A stretch of 64,000 nucleotides of DNA from Glaciimonas sp. (GCA_012927625.1 JABBOV010000008.1:404291-468290), one strand, 5' to 3'; shown: positions 35,665 to 44,637, counted from the first letter of the stretch. The notes: generated from the letters alone by a model not told the origin. Program-made: numbers and translations.

Positions 35665-36384
35665 TTACGCCTCGTAATTTCTCTGACCAAATATTGCCGA
35701 CCCGACGCGAACAATGGTCGCGCCTTCGGCGATGGCCGCCGCCATATCGGCCGACATGCCCATCGATAACGTATCGAGCGCACAACCTTGTGCGTTCAAA
35801 TCTTCAAACAATTGCCGCAAGCGACGCAATGAATGACGCTGCGAATCGAAATCCGAAGCCGGTTCAGGAATTGCCATCAGGCCGCGCAGGCGCAGGCGCG
35901 GCAGGCCGGCCACCGCTTGCACCAGAACTCCGACATCCTCAGGCGCAGCACCGCTTTTACTGTTTTCACCACTGATGTTGACTTGCAGGCAAATATTCAG
36001 CGGGGCAAGATGGTGCGGGCGCTGCTCTGACAAGCGATGGGCAATTTTTTCACGCTCGACCGTATGCACCCAGTCAAAATGTTCCGCGATTAGGCGGGTC
36101 TTGTTGCTTTGGATCGGGCCGATGAAATGCCATTCCGGCAGCGGCAACTGATTTTGCCCCTGCTGCAGGGCCGCGCTTACCACAGCCATCTTGTCCAGCG
36201 CTTCCTGCAGATAGTTTTCACCGAACGCCATCTGTCCTGCCCGCACTGCTTCCAGCACCGCTGCCGGGCCGAAAGTCTTCGATACCGCCAGTAACCGGAT
36301 GCTATCGGGGTGGCGCGACGCGGCCAGCGCTGCTTGCGCAATGGCGATCTGAACGGCTTGCAAGTTTTGGGAAATTCTGGTCAT
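35665..36384 (-). CDS. yggS: PLP-binding protein YggS/PROSC (PLP homeostasis)
   Basis: The 239-residue protein starts at ATG 36384 (MTRISQNLQAVQIAIAQAAL). The PLP lysine lies in LLAVSKTFG (near 37). GENYLQEALDK, WHFIGPIQSNKTRLIAEHFD, VNISGENSKSG and MGMSADMAAAIAEGATIVRVG follow. The usual motif includes MGMS(A/D)D, matched here. It carries pyridoxal phosphate and helps keep vitamin B6 and amino-acid pools in balance; no enzyme activity is established. It is first in a two-gene unit with proC and divergent from pilT. Confidence 0.93.
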   Translation of the reverse strand: MTRISQNLQAVQIAIAQAALAASRHPDSIRLLAVSKTFGPAAVLEAVRAGQMAFGENYLQEALDKMAVVSAALQQGQNQLPLPEWHFIGPIQSNKTRLIAEHFDWVHTVEREKIAHRLSEQRPHHLAPLNICLQVNISGENSKSGAAPEDVGVLVQAVAGLPRLRLRGLMAIPEPASDFDSQRHSLRRLRQLFEDLNAQGCALDTLSMGMSADMAAAIAEGATIVRVGSAIFGQRNYEA

Positions 36385-36505
36385 AATCAATTTTCTGTAA
36401 GCGATGCTTGATAGAAACTCTGCCGGAGTTATATGAAAATTTTGCAGAAAATAGTGAAAAAGGCATTGCAACACTCACGCATTATTGCCGGCCAAAGGAT
36501 TATAA

Positions 36506-37549
36506 ATGGACATCTCCGAACTACTCGCATTCTCGGTTAAGAATAACGCATCCGACTTACATCTTTCAGCCGGCATGCCGCCGATGATTCGCGTGCATGG
36601 CGATGTGCGCCGGATCAACCTGCCGGCAATGGATCACGCCGAAGTGCATGGCATGCTGTACGACATCATGAACGATAGCCAACGCAAAAATTACGAAGAT
36701 CACCTTGAATGCGATTTTTCGTTCGAAATTCCGGGCCTGGCCCGATTTCGCGTCAATGTCTTTAATCAGGGACGCGGCGCGGCGGCGGTGCTGCGTACCA
36801 TTCCCGCCAAAGTGCTATCGCTGGAACAACTCAATGCACCGAAAATCTTTATCGATCTGGCCATGAAACCGCGCGGGTTGGTGCTGGTGACAGGGCCAAC
36901 CGGCTCCGGTAAATCAACCACGCTGGCGGCCATGATCAACCATGTCAACGAAAATGAATATGCCCACATCCTGACGGTGGAAGATCCGATCGAATTCGTG
37001 CATGAGTCGAAAAAGTGTCTGATCAACCAGCGCGAAGTCAACACCCATACGCACTCCTTCAGCAATGCACTGCGCTCGGCCCTGCGCGAAGATCCAGATG
37101 TGATCCTGGTGGGCGAGTTGCGCGACCTGGAAACCATCCGGCTAGCCCTGACCGCAGCCGAAACCGGCCACATGGTGTTTGGCACACTGCATACTTCGTC
37201 GGCGGCCAAGACCATCGACCGTATCGTCGACGTGTTCCCGGCCGAGGAAAAGGAAATGGTGCGTTCGATGCTGTCGGAATCGCTGCAGGCAGTCATTTCG
37301 CAAACGCTGCTCAAGACCAAGGACGGCACTGGCCGCGTCGCTGCACACGAGATCATGCTGGGCACGCCGGCGATCCGCAACCTGATTCGCGAAGGCAAGG
37401 TTGCGCAAATGTACTCGGCGATCCAGACCGGCAGCAACATCGGCATGCAGACGCTGGATCATAATTTGACCGAACTGGTGCGGCGCAATGCAATCTCCAT
37501 CGGCACCGCGCGCGCGGCAGCAAAAACGCCGGAAAATTTTCCCGGATAA
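36506..37549 (+). CDS. pilT: Type IV pilus retraction ATPase PilT
   Basis: The 347-residue protein begins MDISELLAFSVKNNASDLHLSAGMPP, the PilT signature. Walker A is GPTGSGKSTTLAAM (near 133), the Asp box ILTVEDPIEFVH, Walker B DPDVILVGELRDLETI (near 200), His box TGHMVFGTLHTSSAAKTIDR, and the C-terminal AIRNLIREGKVAQMYSAIQT loop. The hexamer retracts pili for twitching motility. It may serve ordinary type IV pili and possibly MSHA. It is divergent from yggS and upstream of pilU, the classical arrangement. Confidence 0.95.
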   Translation: MDISELLAFSVKNNASDLHLSAGMPPMIRVHGDVRRINLPAMDHAEVHGMLYDIMNDSQRKNYEDHLECDFSFEIPGLARFRVNVFNQGRGAAAVLRTIPAKVLSLEQLNAPKIFIDLAMKPRGLVLVTGPTGSGKSTTLAAMINHVNENEYAHILTVEDPIEFVHESKKCLINQREVNTHTHSFSNALRSALREDPDVILVGELRDLETIRLALTAAETGHMVFGTLHTSSAAKTIDRIVDVFPAEEKEMVRSMLSESLQAVISQTLLKTKDGTGRVAAHEIMLGTPAIRNLIREGKVAQMYSAIQTGSNIGMQTLDHNLTELVRRNAISIGTARAAAKTPENFPG

Positions 37550-37610
37550 TTTTAAAATAATGGCATCTGTTCAGCCTGCTGGTTACCGACTGCCTGAGCG
37601 ACTGCCTGAG

Positions 37611-37651
37611 TTCCCTCTCCCCAACCCCTCTGCCGCATGCGCGAGAGGGAA
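37611..37651. repeat. Small palindrome family F, copy F1
   Basis: TTCCCTCTC at the left pairs with GAGAGGGAA at the right across about 23 nt, in the pilT-pilU gap. A related CCCTCTCTC/GAGAGAGG palindrome lies at 56508. It could influence pilT-pilU read-through. Confidence 0.5.
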
Positions 37652-37694
37652 GTGAAACGAGTCGCCATGCGACTTTCATGTTAAAGGCAACACC

Positions 37695-38831
37695 ATGGAA
37701 CGCGAACAAGCCACCAAATTCATGCATGAATTGCTGCGACTGATGGTCAGTAAAAATGGCTCCGACCTGTTCATCACAGCGGATTTCCCGCCGGCATTCA
37801 AGATCGATGGAAAAATTTTGCCCGCCTCCAATCAGGCCCTGAGCGCTGCCCACACGGTTGAACTGGCACACGCCATCATGAGCGACAAGCAGGCCGCTTC
37901 GTTCGAAGCCACCAAGGAATGTAATTTCGCCATTAGCCCGGGTAGCCTGGGCCGCTTTCGGGTCTCTGCTTTTGTGCAGCAGAGTCGTGTCGGCATGGTG
38001 CTGCGCGCTATAACGGCCAAGATTCCCACCTTTGAAGAGCTAGGCTTGCCGGAAAGCCTGAAAGACGTAGCGATGGCGCAGCGCGGGCTGGTGATTTTGG
38101 TCGGTGCAACTGGGTCGGGAAAGTCCAGCAGCTTGGCGGCAATGGTCGGCCACCGCAATCAAAATAGTTACGGGCATATCATCACCATCGAAGACCCGGT
38201 CGAATATGTGCATCCGCACAAAAATTGCATCGTCACCCAGCGCGATGTGGGCGTGGATACTGAAAGTTGGGGCGTGGCACTGAAAAATGCGCTGCGGCAG
38301 GCGCCAAACGTGATCCAGATCGGTGAAATCCGCGACCGCGAAACGATGGATTTTGCCATCGCGTTTGCCGAGACCGGTCATTTATGTTTGGCGACCCTGC
38401 ATTCCAATAATGCCAACCAGGCCCTCGACCGGATCATCAACTTCTTCCCGGAAGAACGCCGCCACCAGTTATTGATGGACCTTTCGTTAAACCTGAAAGC
38501 CATCATCTCGCAACGCCTGATTCCGCTGCGCGATACCAAAGGGCGTTGCATAGCGGTTGAAATTCTGCTCAACTCGCCGCTGGTCGCCGATCATATTTTC
38601 AAAGGCAATGTGCAGGAAATCAAGGAAGTGATGAAGCGCTCGAATGAAATCGGCATGAAGACTTTCGACCAGGCGCTATTTGATCTGTATGAGTCCGACC
38701 TGATTTCCTATGAAAATGCGTTGCGCTTTGCCGATTCAGTCAACGATCTGCGACTGGCGATCAAACTCGACAGCAAGCACGCCAAGAACCGCGACATCAA
38801 TGCCGGCACCGAGCACTTGGGAATTGTCTAG
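37695..38831 (+). CDS. pilU: PilT-dependent retraction ATPase PilU
   Basis: The 378-residue PilT paralogue begins MEREQATKFMHELLRLMVSK and NGSDLFITADFPPAFKIDG. Walker A is GATGSGKSSSLAAM (near 135), Walker B APNVIQIGEIRDRETM (near 200), His box TGHLCLATLHSNNANQALDR, and a C-terminal extension LAIKLDSKHAKNRD. PilU aids PilT in retraction and twitching. It is 145 bp downstream of pilT with a small palindrome between. Confidence 0.95.
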   Translation: MEREQATKFMHELLRLMVSKNGSDLFITADFPPAFKIDGKILPASNQALSAAHTVELAHAIMSDKQAASFEATKECNFAISPGSLGRFRVSAFVQQSRVGMVLRAITAKIPTFEELGLPESLKDVAMAQRGLVILVGATGSGKSSSLAAMVGHRNQNSYGHIITIEDPVEYVHPHKNCIVTQRDVGVDTESWGVALKNALRQAPNVIQIGEIRDRETMDFAIAFAETGHLCLATLHSNNANQALDRIINFFPEERRHQLLMDLSLNLKAIISQRLIPLRDTKGRCIAVEILLNSPLVADHIFKGNVQEIKEVMKRSNEIGMKTFDQALFDLYESDLISYENALRFADSVNDLRLAIKLDSKHAKNRDINAGTEHLGIV

Positions 38832-38835
38832 CATC

Positions 38836-38930
38836 GTAGGTCGGGTTAGCGGCTTCATCGCTGAACCTACAAAACTGCCCCGACATTTGCGGGTGGGAAT
38901 GTCGGGTTACGCTACGCTAACCCGACCTAC
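38836..38930. repeat. Dispersed palindrome family B, copy B1
   Basis: GTAGGTCGGGTTAGC at the left and GCTAACCCGACCTAC at the right form a perfect 15-bp stem; the interior includes GACATTTGCGGGTGGGAATG and GTCGGGTTACGC. It lies between the convergent pilU and lrgB stops, 5 bp after pilU. Confidence 0.85.
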
Positions 38931-38938
38931 AAAATCCA

Positions 38939-39664
38939 CTATATTATCCCCAGCAATTTCAACGCCAGCGGCAAAAACAGGGCTGTCAATAGTCCCGACA
39001 GCCCCATCGCCAGTCCGGCAAAAGCGCCCATTTGCTCGCTCACCTGAAACGCTCTTGCGGTGCCAATGCCGTGCGCGGTAACGCCGAGCGCAAAGCCGCA
39101 GGTGCTGGCATCGGTAATCTTCATCAGGTTCAGGATCCCGCGCGCCATGACCGCGCCGAGCACGCCGGTTACCATCACCAGTACCGCAGTGAGCGACGGC
39201 AGGCCGCCGATTTTTTCCGCCACCCCCATTGCAATCGACATCGTCACCGATTTCGGCGCAATCGACAGAATGGTCGCTGTCGATGCGCCCAGCCACTTGG
39301 CGACCGCCATTGCGGTGGCAATCGCCGCCGCCGAGCCAACGATGGCGCCCACCAGCAAGGCGAACCAATCGCGCTTGAGCTTGGCAATCTGCTGATAGAG
39401 CGGAATCGCCAGCGCCACCGTAACCGGCCCCAGCAGAAAATGGACGAACTGCGCGCCATCAAAATAGGTTTTGTAGGAAGTCCCGGTCGAAGTCAGAACC
39501 AACACGATCAAGGCCACTGCGATTGCCACCGGATTGGCGAGCGGATTGAACCTGGCCCGGGTATAAATTGCAAATGCGATCTGGTAAGCCAGCAGGGTAG
39601 CAGTCAGCCACAGCAGCGGCGAGGTCGCCAGATAAACCCAGACGGTATCCAGCTTCGGCGTCAT
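38939..39664 (-). CDS. lrgB: LrgB/CidB-family membrane protein
   Basis: The 241-residue protein is very hydrophobic, with seven or eight helices. It contains LLGPVTVALAIPLYQQIAKL, the IAPKSVTMSIAMGVAEKIGG motif (near 135) and GVTAHGIGTARAFQVSE (near 195), which identify LrgB/YohK/CidB proteins. These act with LrgA in the inner membrane in holin-like control of murein hydrolase activity or in pyruvate/glycolate-type transport (PlgB). The proximity of the glycolate oxidase genes makes a substrate-transport role worth considering. The start overlaps lrgA by 4 bp. Confidence 0.9.
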   Translation of the reverse strand: MTPKLDTVWVYLATSPLLWLTATLLAYQIAFAIYTRARFNPLANPVAIAVALIVLVLTSTGTSYKTYFDGAQFVHFLLGPVTVALAIPLYQQIAKLKRDWFALLVGAIVGSAAAIATAMAVAKWLGASTATILSIAPKSVTMSIAMGVAEKIGGLPSLTAVLVMVTGVLGAVMARGILNLMKITDASTCGFALGVTAHGIGTARAFQVSEQMGAFAGLAMGLSGLLTALFLPLALKLLGII

Positions 39665-39993
39665 TTCTGCAAACCCTTGACGACCGCAGCGGTGACCACG
39701 ATGGAAACCACGGTACTAGCCAGCAGCGCCGCAACAATCGGCAGCCACTCCGCCGCAACCCGCTGGAAATGCACCATGATCCCGACCCCGGCCGGCACGA
39801 ACAGCAAGGACAGATGGCGCAACAGAGCCATCGAAGTCGGCGCTAATGCGTGGATGGCATCATCTTTGACCAGCAAATACACAAACAGCAGCACCATGCC
39901 GATGACAGGCCCGGGTATTGGCAGCGACAACGCATAAGCCAGCCCCTCGCCGAGAGTTTGAAAAACCAGCAAGGTGGCAAAAGTATTGATCAT
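39661..39993 (-). CDS. lrgA: LrgA/CidA-family holin-like membrane protein
   Basis: The 110-residue protein has four helices. The pattern LGEGLAYALSLPIPGPVIGM then VLLFVYLLV (near 15-45) and LLRHLSLLFVPAGVGIMVHF (near 63) are LrgA/CidA hallmarks. It precedes lrgB with ATGA-type overlap, forming the usual two-gene unit. It is separated from glcF by a family B palindrome and reads away from it on the same strand. Confidence 0.9.
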   Translation of the reverse strand: MINTFATLLVFQTLGEGLAYALSLPIPGPVIGMVLLFVYLLVKDDAIHALAPTSMALLRHLSLLFVPAGVGIMVHFQRVAAEWLPIVAALLASTVVSIVVTAAVVKGLQK

Positions 39994-40043
39994 GGCGGAT
40001 GTCCTCCGATGCTTGCACTACTACTTAATGTTGCGTAATTATC

Positions 40044-40126
40044 GTAGGTTGGGCTAGCGATAGCGTAACCCGACATTCTCAGCCGCAAATGTCGGGTTAC
40101 GGGATAAAGCCGCTAACCCGACCTAC
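40044..40126. repeat. Dispersed palindrome family B, copy B2
   Basis: GTAGGTTGGGCTAGC at the left and GCTAACCCGACCTAC at the right, with inner TAACCCGACATTCTCAGCCGCAAATGTCGGGTTAC-type inverted arms. It fills the gap between glcF and lrgA. Confidence 0.8.
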
Positions 40127-40136
40127 TGATGTCGTA

Positions 40137-41372
40137 TCAGTTACCCAATGCGCTATCGATCAACTCAATCCAATGCCGCACCGGAGTCGCGGTACCCGAC
40201 TGCAGATGCGTGATGCAACCGATATTGCCCGATACGATTAATTCCGGCGCGCTGGCCTGCAAATTGGCGAGCTTATTGTCGCGCAATTGGTGCGACAGCA
40301 CCGGTTGCAACACCGAATAAGTGCCGGCGGAACCGCAACACAGATGGCTGTCGGCGCACAGTGTGACATCGACGCCGGCCGCACGCAACACGGCTTCGAC
40401 TTTGCCGCGGATTTGCTGGCCGTGTTGCAGCGTACAGGGCGGATGATAGGCGACCCGTTGGTTGATCTTGCCGTCCAGCTTTTGTAGCAATGCTGCTTCG
40501 AAATCGGGCAGAATTTCGCTGACGTCCCGGGTCAATGCCGAAATCCGTTTGGCCTTTTCCGCATAGGCCGGATCGGCTACCAGCAAATGGCCGTAATCCT
40601 TGACCGTCACGCCGCAGCCGGAGGCGGTCATCACGATTGCTTCCGCTCCCGCCTCCACCAGCGGCCACCAGGCATCGATATTGCGCCGCATGTCGTCCAG
40701 GCCGCCGGCCTGGTCGTTCAGATGGAAGCGAATCGCGCCGCAGCAGCCGGCTTTGGGCGCCACCACCAATTGCACCCCAAGCGCGTCGAACACGCGGGCG
40801 GTGGCAGCGTTGATATTGGGCGACATCGCCGGTTGCACGCAGCCGTCGAGCAGCAGCATTTTGCGTGCATGCAGAGCAGTCGGCCAGAGACCGGCAGGCT
40901 GCTGTTGTGACTGCCGTGGCACCTTGTCTTGCAGCGCCTTCGGCAACAACGGCCGCAGTAATTGACCGGCCTTCATCGCCGGCGTGAACAGCCAGCGACG
41001 CGGCAACACTTCTTTCAGCGCGGTGCGCAGCAAACGTTGCGACAACGGACGCGGCACCTGGGCATCGACAATCTTGCGCCCGATATCGACCAAGCGGCCG
41101 TATTGCACCCCGGACGGGCAAGTGGTTTCGCAACTGCGACAGGTCAGACAACGGTCCAGGTGCAACTGCGTCTTGGCGCTGGCCTGTTTGCCTTCCAGTA
41201 CCTGTTTCATCAGATAGATGCGACCGCGCGGCCCATCCAACTCGTCGCCCAGCAACTGGAAAGTCGGGCAAGTCGCGGTACAGAAACCGCAGTGGACGCA
41301 AGCGCGCAAAATCGCATCGGCCTCGCGGCCTTCGCGCGTGTTTTTGATGAAGTCAGCTAGATTGGTTTGCAT
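40137..41372 (-). CDS. glcF: Glycolate oxidase iron-sulfur subunit GlcF
   Basis: The 411-residue protein starts MQTNLADFIKNTREGREADA. It has two [4Fe-4S] ferredoxin motifs: CVHCGFCTATCP (near 27) and CLTCRSCETTCP (near 77). It also has two CCG-type Cys-rich domains: DGCVQPAMSPNI...GCCGAIRFH and CTLQHGQQI...LCCGSAGTYS. GlcF passes electrons from the GlcD flavin subunit to the quinone pool. It follows glcE by 8 bp and ends the glcDEF unit. Confidence 0.95.
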   Translation of the reverse strand: MQTNLADFIKNTREGREADAILRACVHCGFCTATCPTFQLLGDELDGPRGRIYLMKQVLEGKQASAKTQLHLDRCLTCRSCETTCPSGVQYGRLVDIGRKIVDAQVPRPLSQRLLRTALKEVLPRRWLFTPAMKAGQLLRPLLPKALQDKVPRQSQQQPAGLWPTALHARKMLLLDGCVQPAMSPNINAATARVFDALGVQLVVAPKAGCCGAIRFHLNDQAGGLDDMRRNIDAWWPLVEAGAEAIVMTASGCGVTVKDYGHLLVADPAYAEKAKRISALTRDVSEILPDFEAALLQKLDGKINQRVAYHPPCTLQHGQQIRGKVEAVLRAAGVDVTLCADSHLCCGSAGTYSVLQPVLSHQLRDNKLANLQASAPELIVSGNIGCITHLQSGTATPVRHWIELIDSALGN

Positions 41373-41380
41373 GATTCGTC

Positions 41381-42469
41381 CTACAGATGCGCGAACATCC
41401 GGCCTGGATTAAAGATCGCATCCGGGTCGAATGCGTTTTTCAGGTTGCGATGTACGCGGTCGATGGCCGGAGCCAACGGCTGAAACACGCCAACCGACTT
41501 GTCGCCGCCTCGAAACAAGGTCGCGTGGCCGCCGGCCTGAAACGCTGCAGCCCGCACAATGGCTGTCGTGGCTGGGCTGGAATCGGTTTTCAGCCAGCGT
41601 TGCGCGCCACCCCATTCGATTAATTGCGCGTATTTTTTCAGTAGCGGCGCACTTGTTCCCGGTACCGACAAGCGCCACAAAGCGGCTTGCTCTGGGCCGT
41701 CACACACAAAGAAACCATTACTCTGTTCACGCAACGGGGTCCAGAATTGTTCGGCGTCCTGATCCGGCACTGCCTCACCGCCCAGCTTGCTTTGCGCCGC
41801 CGACACCGCCGCTGGCGCGCCCGACAGGCGCAGTATCAGCACGCCGTCATGCCAGGCGCTGGCCGAAATCGGCAACGGCTGGCCGGCCCATGCATTGAGT
41901 TGCGCGATTGCCTGCGCCTGATCCAGCGTAAAACGCAAGGTGATTTCGGCGAACGGTTTCGGCAATACCTTGAGTGATACTTGCAGAATCAGTCCCAGCG
42001 TTCCCATCGATCCGGCCAGCAGCCGCGAGACATCGTAGCCAGCCACATTTTTCATCACTTGGCCGCCAAAACGCAAGACTTCGCCATGCCCATCCAGCAG
42101 CACTGCACCCAGCGCAAAATCGCGCAGCGCGCCAGCCGTCGGACGGCGCGGGCCGGACAAGCCGCTGGCGAACACGCCGCCGATGGTGGCGCCGACGCCG
42201 AAATACGGCGGCTCAAATGCCAGCATCTGGTTTTCGGCCGTCAGCGCCGCTTCAATTTCCGCCAGCGGCGTGCCGCAGCGGGCAGTGATCACCAATTCGG
42301 TCGGATCGTAATCGATGATGCCGCGATAAGCGCGGGTATCGAGCGGCACGCCGGCCAATGTTTGTCCATACCAATCCTTGCTGCTGCCGCCGTGAATACG
42401 CAGCGCAGTTTTGTCGGCAGTTGCGCGGTGTACTTGCTGTTTGAAATGCTTTAACACTTGCTCCATCAT
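41381..42469 (-). CDS. glcE: Glycolate oxidase FAD-binding subunit GlcE
   Basis: About 362 residues; the start is ATG 42469 or 42466 after GGGA, rather than the track's TTG 42481. FAD-domain features are ALRIHGGSSKDWYG (near 25), MLAFEPPYFGVGATIGGVFASGLSGP (near 95) and VMKNVAGYDVSRLLAGSMGTLGLI (near 140), characteristic of GlcE. It ends LKNAFDPDAIFNPGRMFAHL. GlcE is the third subunit of glycolate oxidase with GlcD and GlcF. Between glcD and glcE lies a large inverted repeat that might lower glcE-glcF expression. Confidence 0.94.
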   Translation of the reverse strand: MMEQVLKHFKQQVHRATADKTALRIHGGSSKDWYGQTLAGVPLDTRAYRGIIDYDPTELVITARCGTPLAEIEAALTAENQMLAFEPPYFGVGATIGGVFASGLSGPRRPTAGALRDFALGAVLLDGHGEVLRFGGQVMKNVAGYDVSRLLAGSMGTLGLILQVSLKVLPKPFAEITLRFTLDQAQAIAQLNAWAGQPLPISASAWHDGVLILRLSGAPAAVSAAQSKLGGEAVPDQDAEQFWTPLREQSNGFFVCDGPEQAALWRLSVPGTSAPLLKKYAQLIEWGGAQRWLKTDSSPATTAIVRAAAFQAGGHATLFRGGDKSVGVFQPLAPAIDRVHRNLKNAFDPDAIFNPGRMFAHL

Positions 42470-42480
42470 TTTCCCGATCA

Positions 42481-42702
42481 ATTATGTAACTGATGCTACG
42501 CACAAAAAATTCAGTCCACGAAAAGCACGAAAGTCACGAAAAAACTACACGACACAATTTTTTGACGCTTGTTTGTCAGTAGTGCAGGCCTCCGTGCCTG
42601 CACTACTTAAATATTGCGTTCTGTTTTCGTGCTTTTCGTGTCTTTCGTGGACAATGTTTTTCATACCTTGCATGGGCCGTACGCAACATCAGTTATGTAA
42701 GC
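42481..42702. repeat. ~222-bp nested inverted repeat (family D arms around a family A hairpin)
   Basis: The outer ends TAACTGATGCTACGCAC (from about 42487) and its imperfect reverse complement GTACGCAACATCAGTTATG (about 42681) face each other. Inside are GTCCACGAAAAGCACGAAA (42514) and TTTTCGTGTCTTTCGTGGAC (to 42651), then a complete family A hairpin at 42579-42606 in the centre. The element fills almost the whole glcD-glcE gap and has no ORF. Confidence 0.8.
42579..42606. repeat. Dispersed palindrome family A, copy A3 (short form)
   Basis: GTAGTGCAGG-CCTCCGTG-CCTGCACTAC: arms identical to copies at 34762 and 47653 but with the middle collapsed so that only the short stem remains. It sits at the centre of the larger inverted repeat 42481-42702. 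Confidence 0.8.
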
Positions 42703-42711
42703 ATTTATGCG

Positions 42712-44199
42712 TTAAAACCGTGGCAAATCCGCAAACTTCAACTGTCCGCCAGAGACTCGCATTTTTCCATACTCGGCGCAACGCTGCAGGGTCGGGATCG
42801 CCTTGTCTGGGTTGAGTAAAAAGGCCGGATCGAAAGCGCGCTTGACGGCGATGAAGGCGGCGATTTCAAGCGCAGTGAACTGCACGCACATTGAGCCGAT
42901 TTTCTCGATGCCGACCCCATGCTCGCCGGTAATGGTGCCGCCGACTTCGACGCACAGCGCCAGGATTTCTGCACCGAACCGTTCGGCACGGTGAAATTCA
43001 CCTGGCAAGTTGGCATCGAACAAGATCAGCGGATGCAGGTTGCCGTCGCCGGCATGAAACACGTTGGCGCAGCGCAGGCCGTACTTGATTTCCATCTGCG
43101 AAATGCCGAGCAATACCTGAGCCAGATTCTTGCGCGGGATGGTGCCGTCCATGCAATAGTAATCGGGCGAAATACGGCCGGCGGCTGGAAAGGCGTTCTT
43201 GCGACCGGACCAGAACCGCATCCGTTCAGCCTCGTTTTGCGACACCGTAATGGCAGTTGCGCCGCATTCTCTGAGCACTGCGCTCATGCGCGCAATGTCT
43301 TCTTCCACCTCTTCGAAGGTGCCGTCCGACTCACACAGCAAAATCGCTTCGGAATCAATGTCGTAACCGGCCTTGACGAACGGCTCCACCATGCGGGTCG
43401 ACGTCTTGTCCATCATCTCCAGCCCAGCCGGAATCACGCCGGCGGCAATCACGCTGGCGACCGCGTCGCCGCAGCGCACCACATCGTCGAATGACGCCAT
43501 GATGAGGCGGGCGGTTTGCGGCTTCGGGATCAGTTTTACCGTGACCTCGGTGACGATTCCCAGCATCCCTTCGGAGCCGATGAAGACCGCCAGCAAATCC
43601 AGTCCCGATGCATCCAGCGCGCCGTTGCCAAGTTCGATGATCTCGCCGTCGATGGTGACAGCCCGCACTCGCATCACGTTGTGTACGGTCAGGCCGTATT
43701 TAAGGCAATGCACGCCGCCGGAGTTTTCAGCCACGTTGCCGCCGATGGTGCAAGCGATTTGCGATGACGGATCAGGCGCGTAATACAAGCCGTGCTGCGC
43801 GGCAGCGTCGGAAATCGCCAGATTGCGCACGCCCGGCTGCACCACTGCGGTACGCGACACCGGATCGAGCGCGACGATGCGATTGAGTTTGACCAGCGAC
43901 AGCACCACGCCGTCGGCAATCGGCATCGCACCGCCGGACAAGCCGGTGCCGGCGCCGCGCGGCACGATTGGCACCGCCAGAGCGCGGCAGGTCTGCATGA
44001 TCGCCACTACTTGCGCCTCGTTTTGGGGTAGCAGCACCACCATCGGCAGGCGGCGAAATGCAGCCAGCCCGTCGCATTCGTAGGGCCGGGTATCTTCCTC
44101 GTTAAACAGTATGCAATCGGCCGGCAGCAGCGCACGCAAGGCAGCTACCACTTCGCGTTGCCGCTCCAGCGTAAAAGTCGGTTCGGTTGGCGCATTCAT
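42712..44199 (-). CDS. glcD: Glycolate oxidase FAD-linked subunit GlcD
   Basis: The 495-residue flavoprotein oxidises glycolate (or D-lactate) to glyoxylate. PCMH-type FAD motifs: VPIVPRGAGTGLSGGAMPIA (near 76), IGGNVAENSGGVHCLKYGLT (near 152) and LLAVFIGSEGMLGIVTEVTV (near 205). The C-terminal cap has NVFHAGDGNLHPLILFDANL (near 380) and GEHGVGIEKIGSM (near 425). The start ATG 44199 gives MNAPTEPTFTLERQREVVAA. It heads glcDEF; the spacer upstream contains two repeats and probably the promoter. No glcC-type regulator is adjacent. Confidence 0.95.
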   Translation of the reverse strand: MNAPTEPTFTLERQREVVAALRALLPADCILFNEEDTRPYECDGLAAFRRLPMVVLLPQNEAQVVAIMQTCRALAVPIVPRGAGTGLSGGAMPIADGVVLSLVKLNRIVALDPVSRTAVVQPGVRNLAISDAAAQHGLYYAPDPSSQIACTIGGNVAENSGGVHCLKYGLTVHNVMRVRAVTIDGEIIELGNGALDASGLDLLAVFIGSEGMLGIVTEVTVKLIPKPQTARLIMASFDDVVRCGDAVASVIAAGVIPAGLEMMDKTSTRMVEPFVKAGYDIDSEAILLCESDGTFEEVEEDIARMSAVLRECGATAITVSQNEAERMRFWSGRKNAFPAAGRISPDYYCMDGTIPRKNLAQVLLGISQMEIKYGLRCANVFHAGDGNLHPLILFDANLPGEFHRAERFGAEILALCVEVGGTITGEHGVGIEKIGSMCVQFTALEIAAFIAVKRAFDPAFLLNPDKAIPTLQRCAEYGKMRVSGGQLKFADLPRF

Positions 44200-44438
44200 G
44201 GGCGAGTCCTAAGACGGGTAAAACAGGCAAATGGGTAGACACCTTATCATTGCTTTTTCAGTCGCTAATAGCAGTAATGCACAAACCATTTTTTACTTTT
44301 GATGATGCTATGCGTAAAAGCACTGCAGCACAGATTGTGCCTAAAAACTGTTTTCATGGGGCGTGAAATATTTTCACTTCAAATCGTAGATGCCCTGTTC
44401 AAAATTAAGCCTTTTATTCACGCTCAAACAGCAGCGTC

Positions 44439-44509
44439 GTAAGTGCGAATGTATTCGCGCGAATACACCTGGAATAAATAGTTAAGCATGCGAATAAATT
44501 CGCACCTAC
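44439..44509. repeat. Palindromic element GTAAGTGCGAAT...ATTCGCACCTAC
   Basis: The ends GTAAGTGCGAAT and ATTCGCACCTAC are near-perfect inverted copies, and the interior has the perfect palindrome GTATTCGCGCGAATAC (44451-44466). It shares the GTA...TAC end design of families A-C but its sequence is distinct; only this copy was seen in the window. Confidence 0.7.
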
Positions 44510-44564
44510 AAGGAATGGCATCTCAATGCGGCGCAATTACCAGAATGGGTTAAATAAAAAATAT

Positions 44565-44598
44565 GGAGTATTTATAATATAAGCAATAAATATATGCG
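44565..44598 (+). repeat. AT-rich dispersed element, copy E6 (inverted second box)
   Basis: GGAGTAT at 44565 and ATGCG at 44594, 29 nt apart, matching the layout of the copy at 23311. It lies in the spacer between glcD and the LysR gene's 3' end. Confidence 0.55.
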
Positions 44599-44637
44599 TG
44601 AAACACATGATTTATTGGCATACCAATCCCAGTACAA

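Larger units (their letters stand above)
44200..44637. other. Intergenic region between glcD and a LysR gene with two repeats
   Basis: A 438-bp non-coding spacer upstream of glcD. It contains a palindromic element at 44439-44509 and AT-rich element E6 at 44565-44598. No ORF or RNA gene was recognised. The glcD promoter should lie in 44200-44340. Confidence 0.5.
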
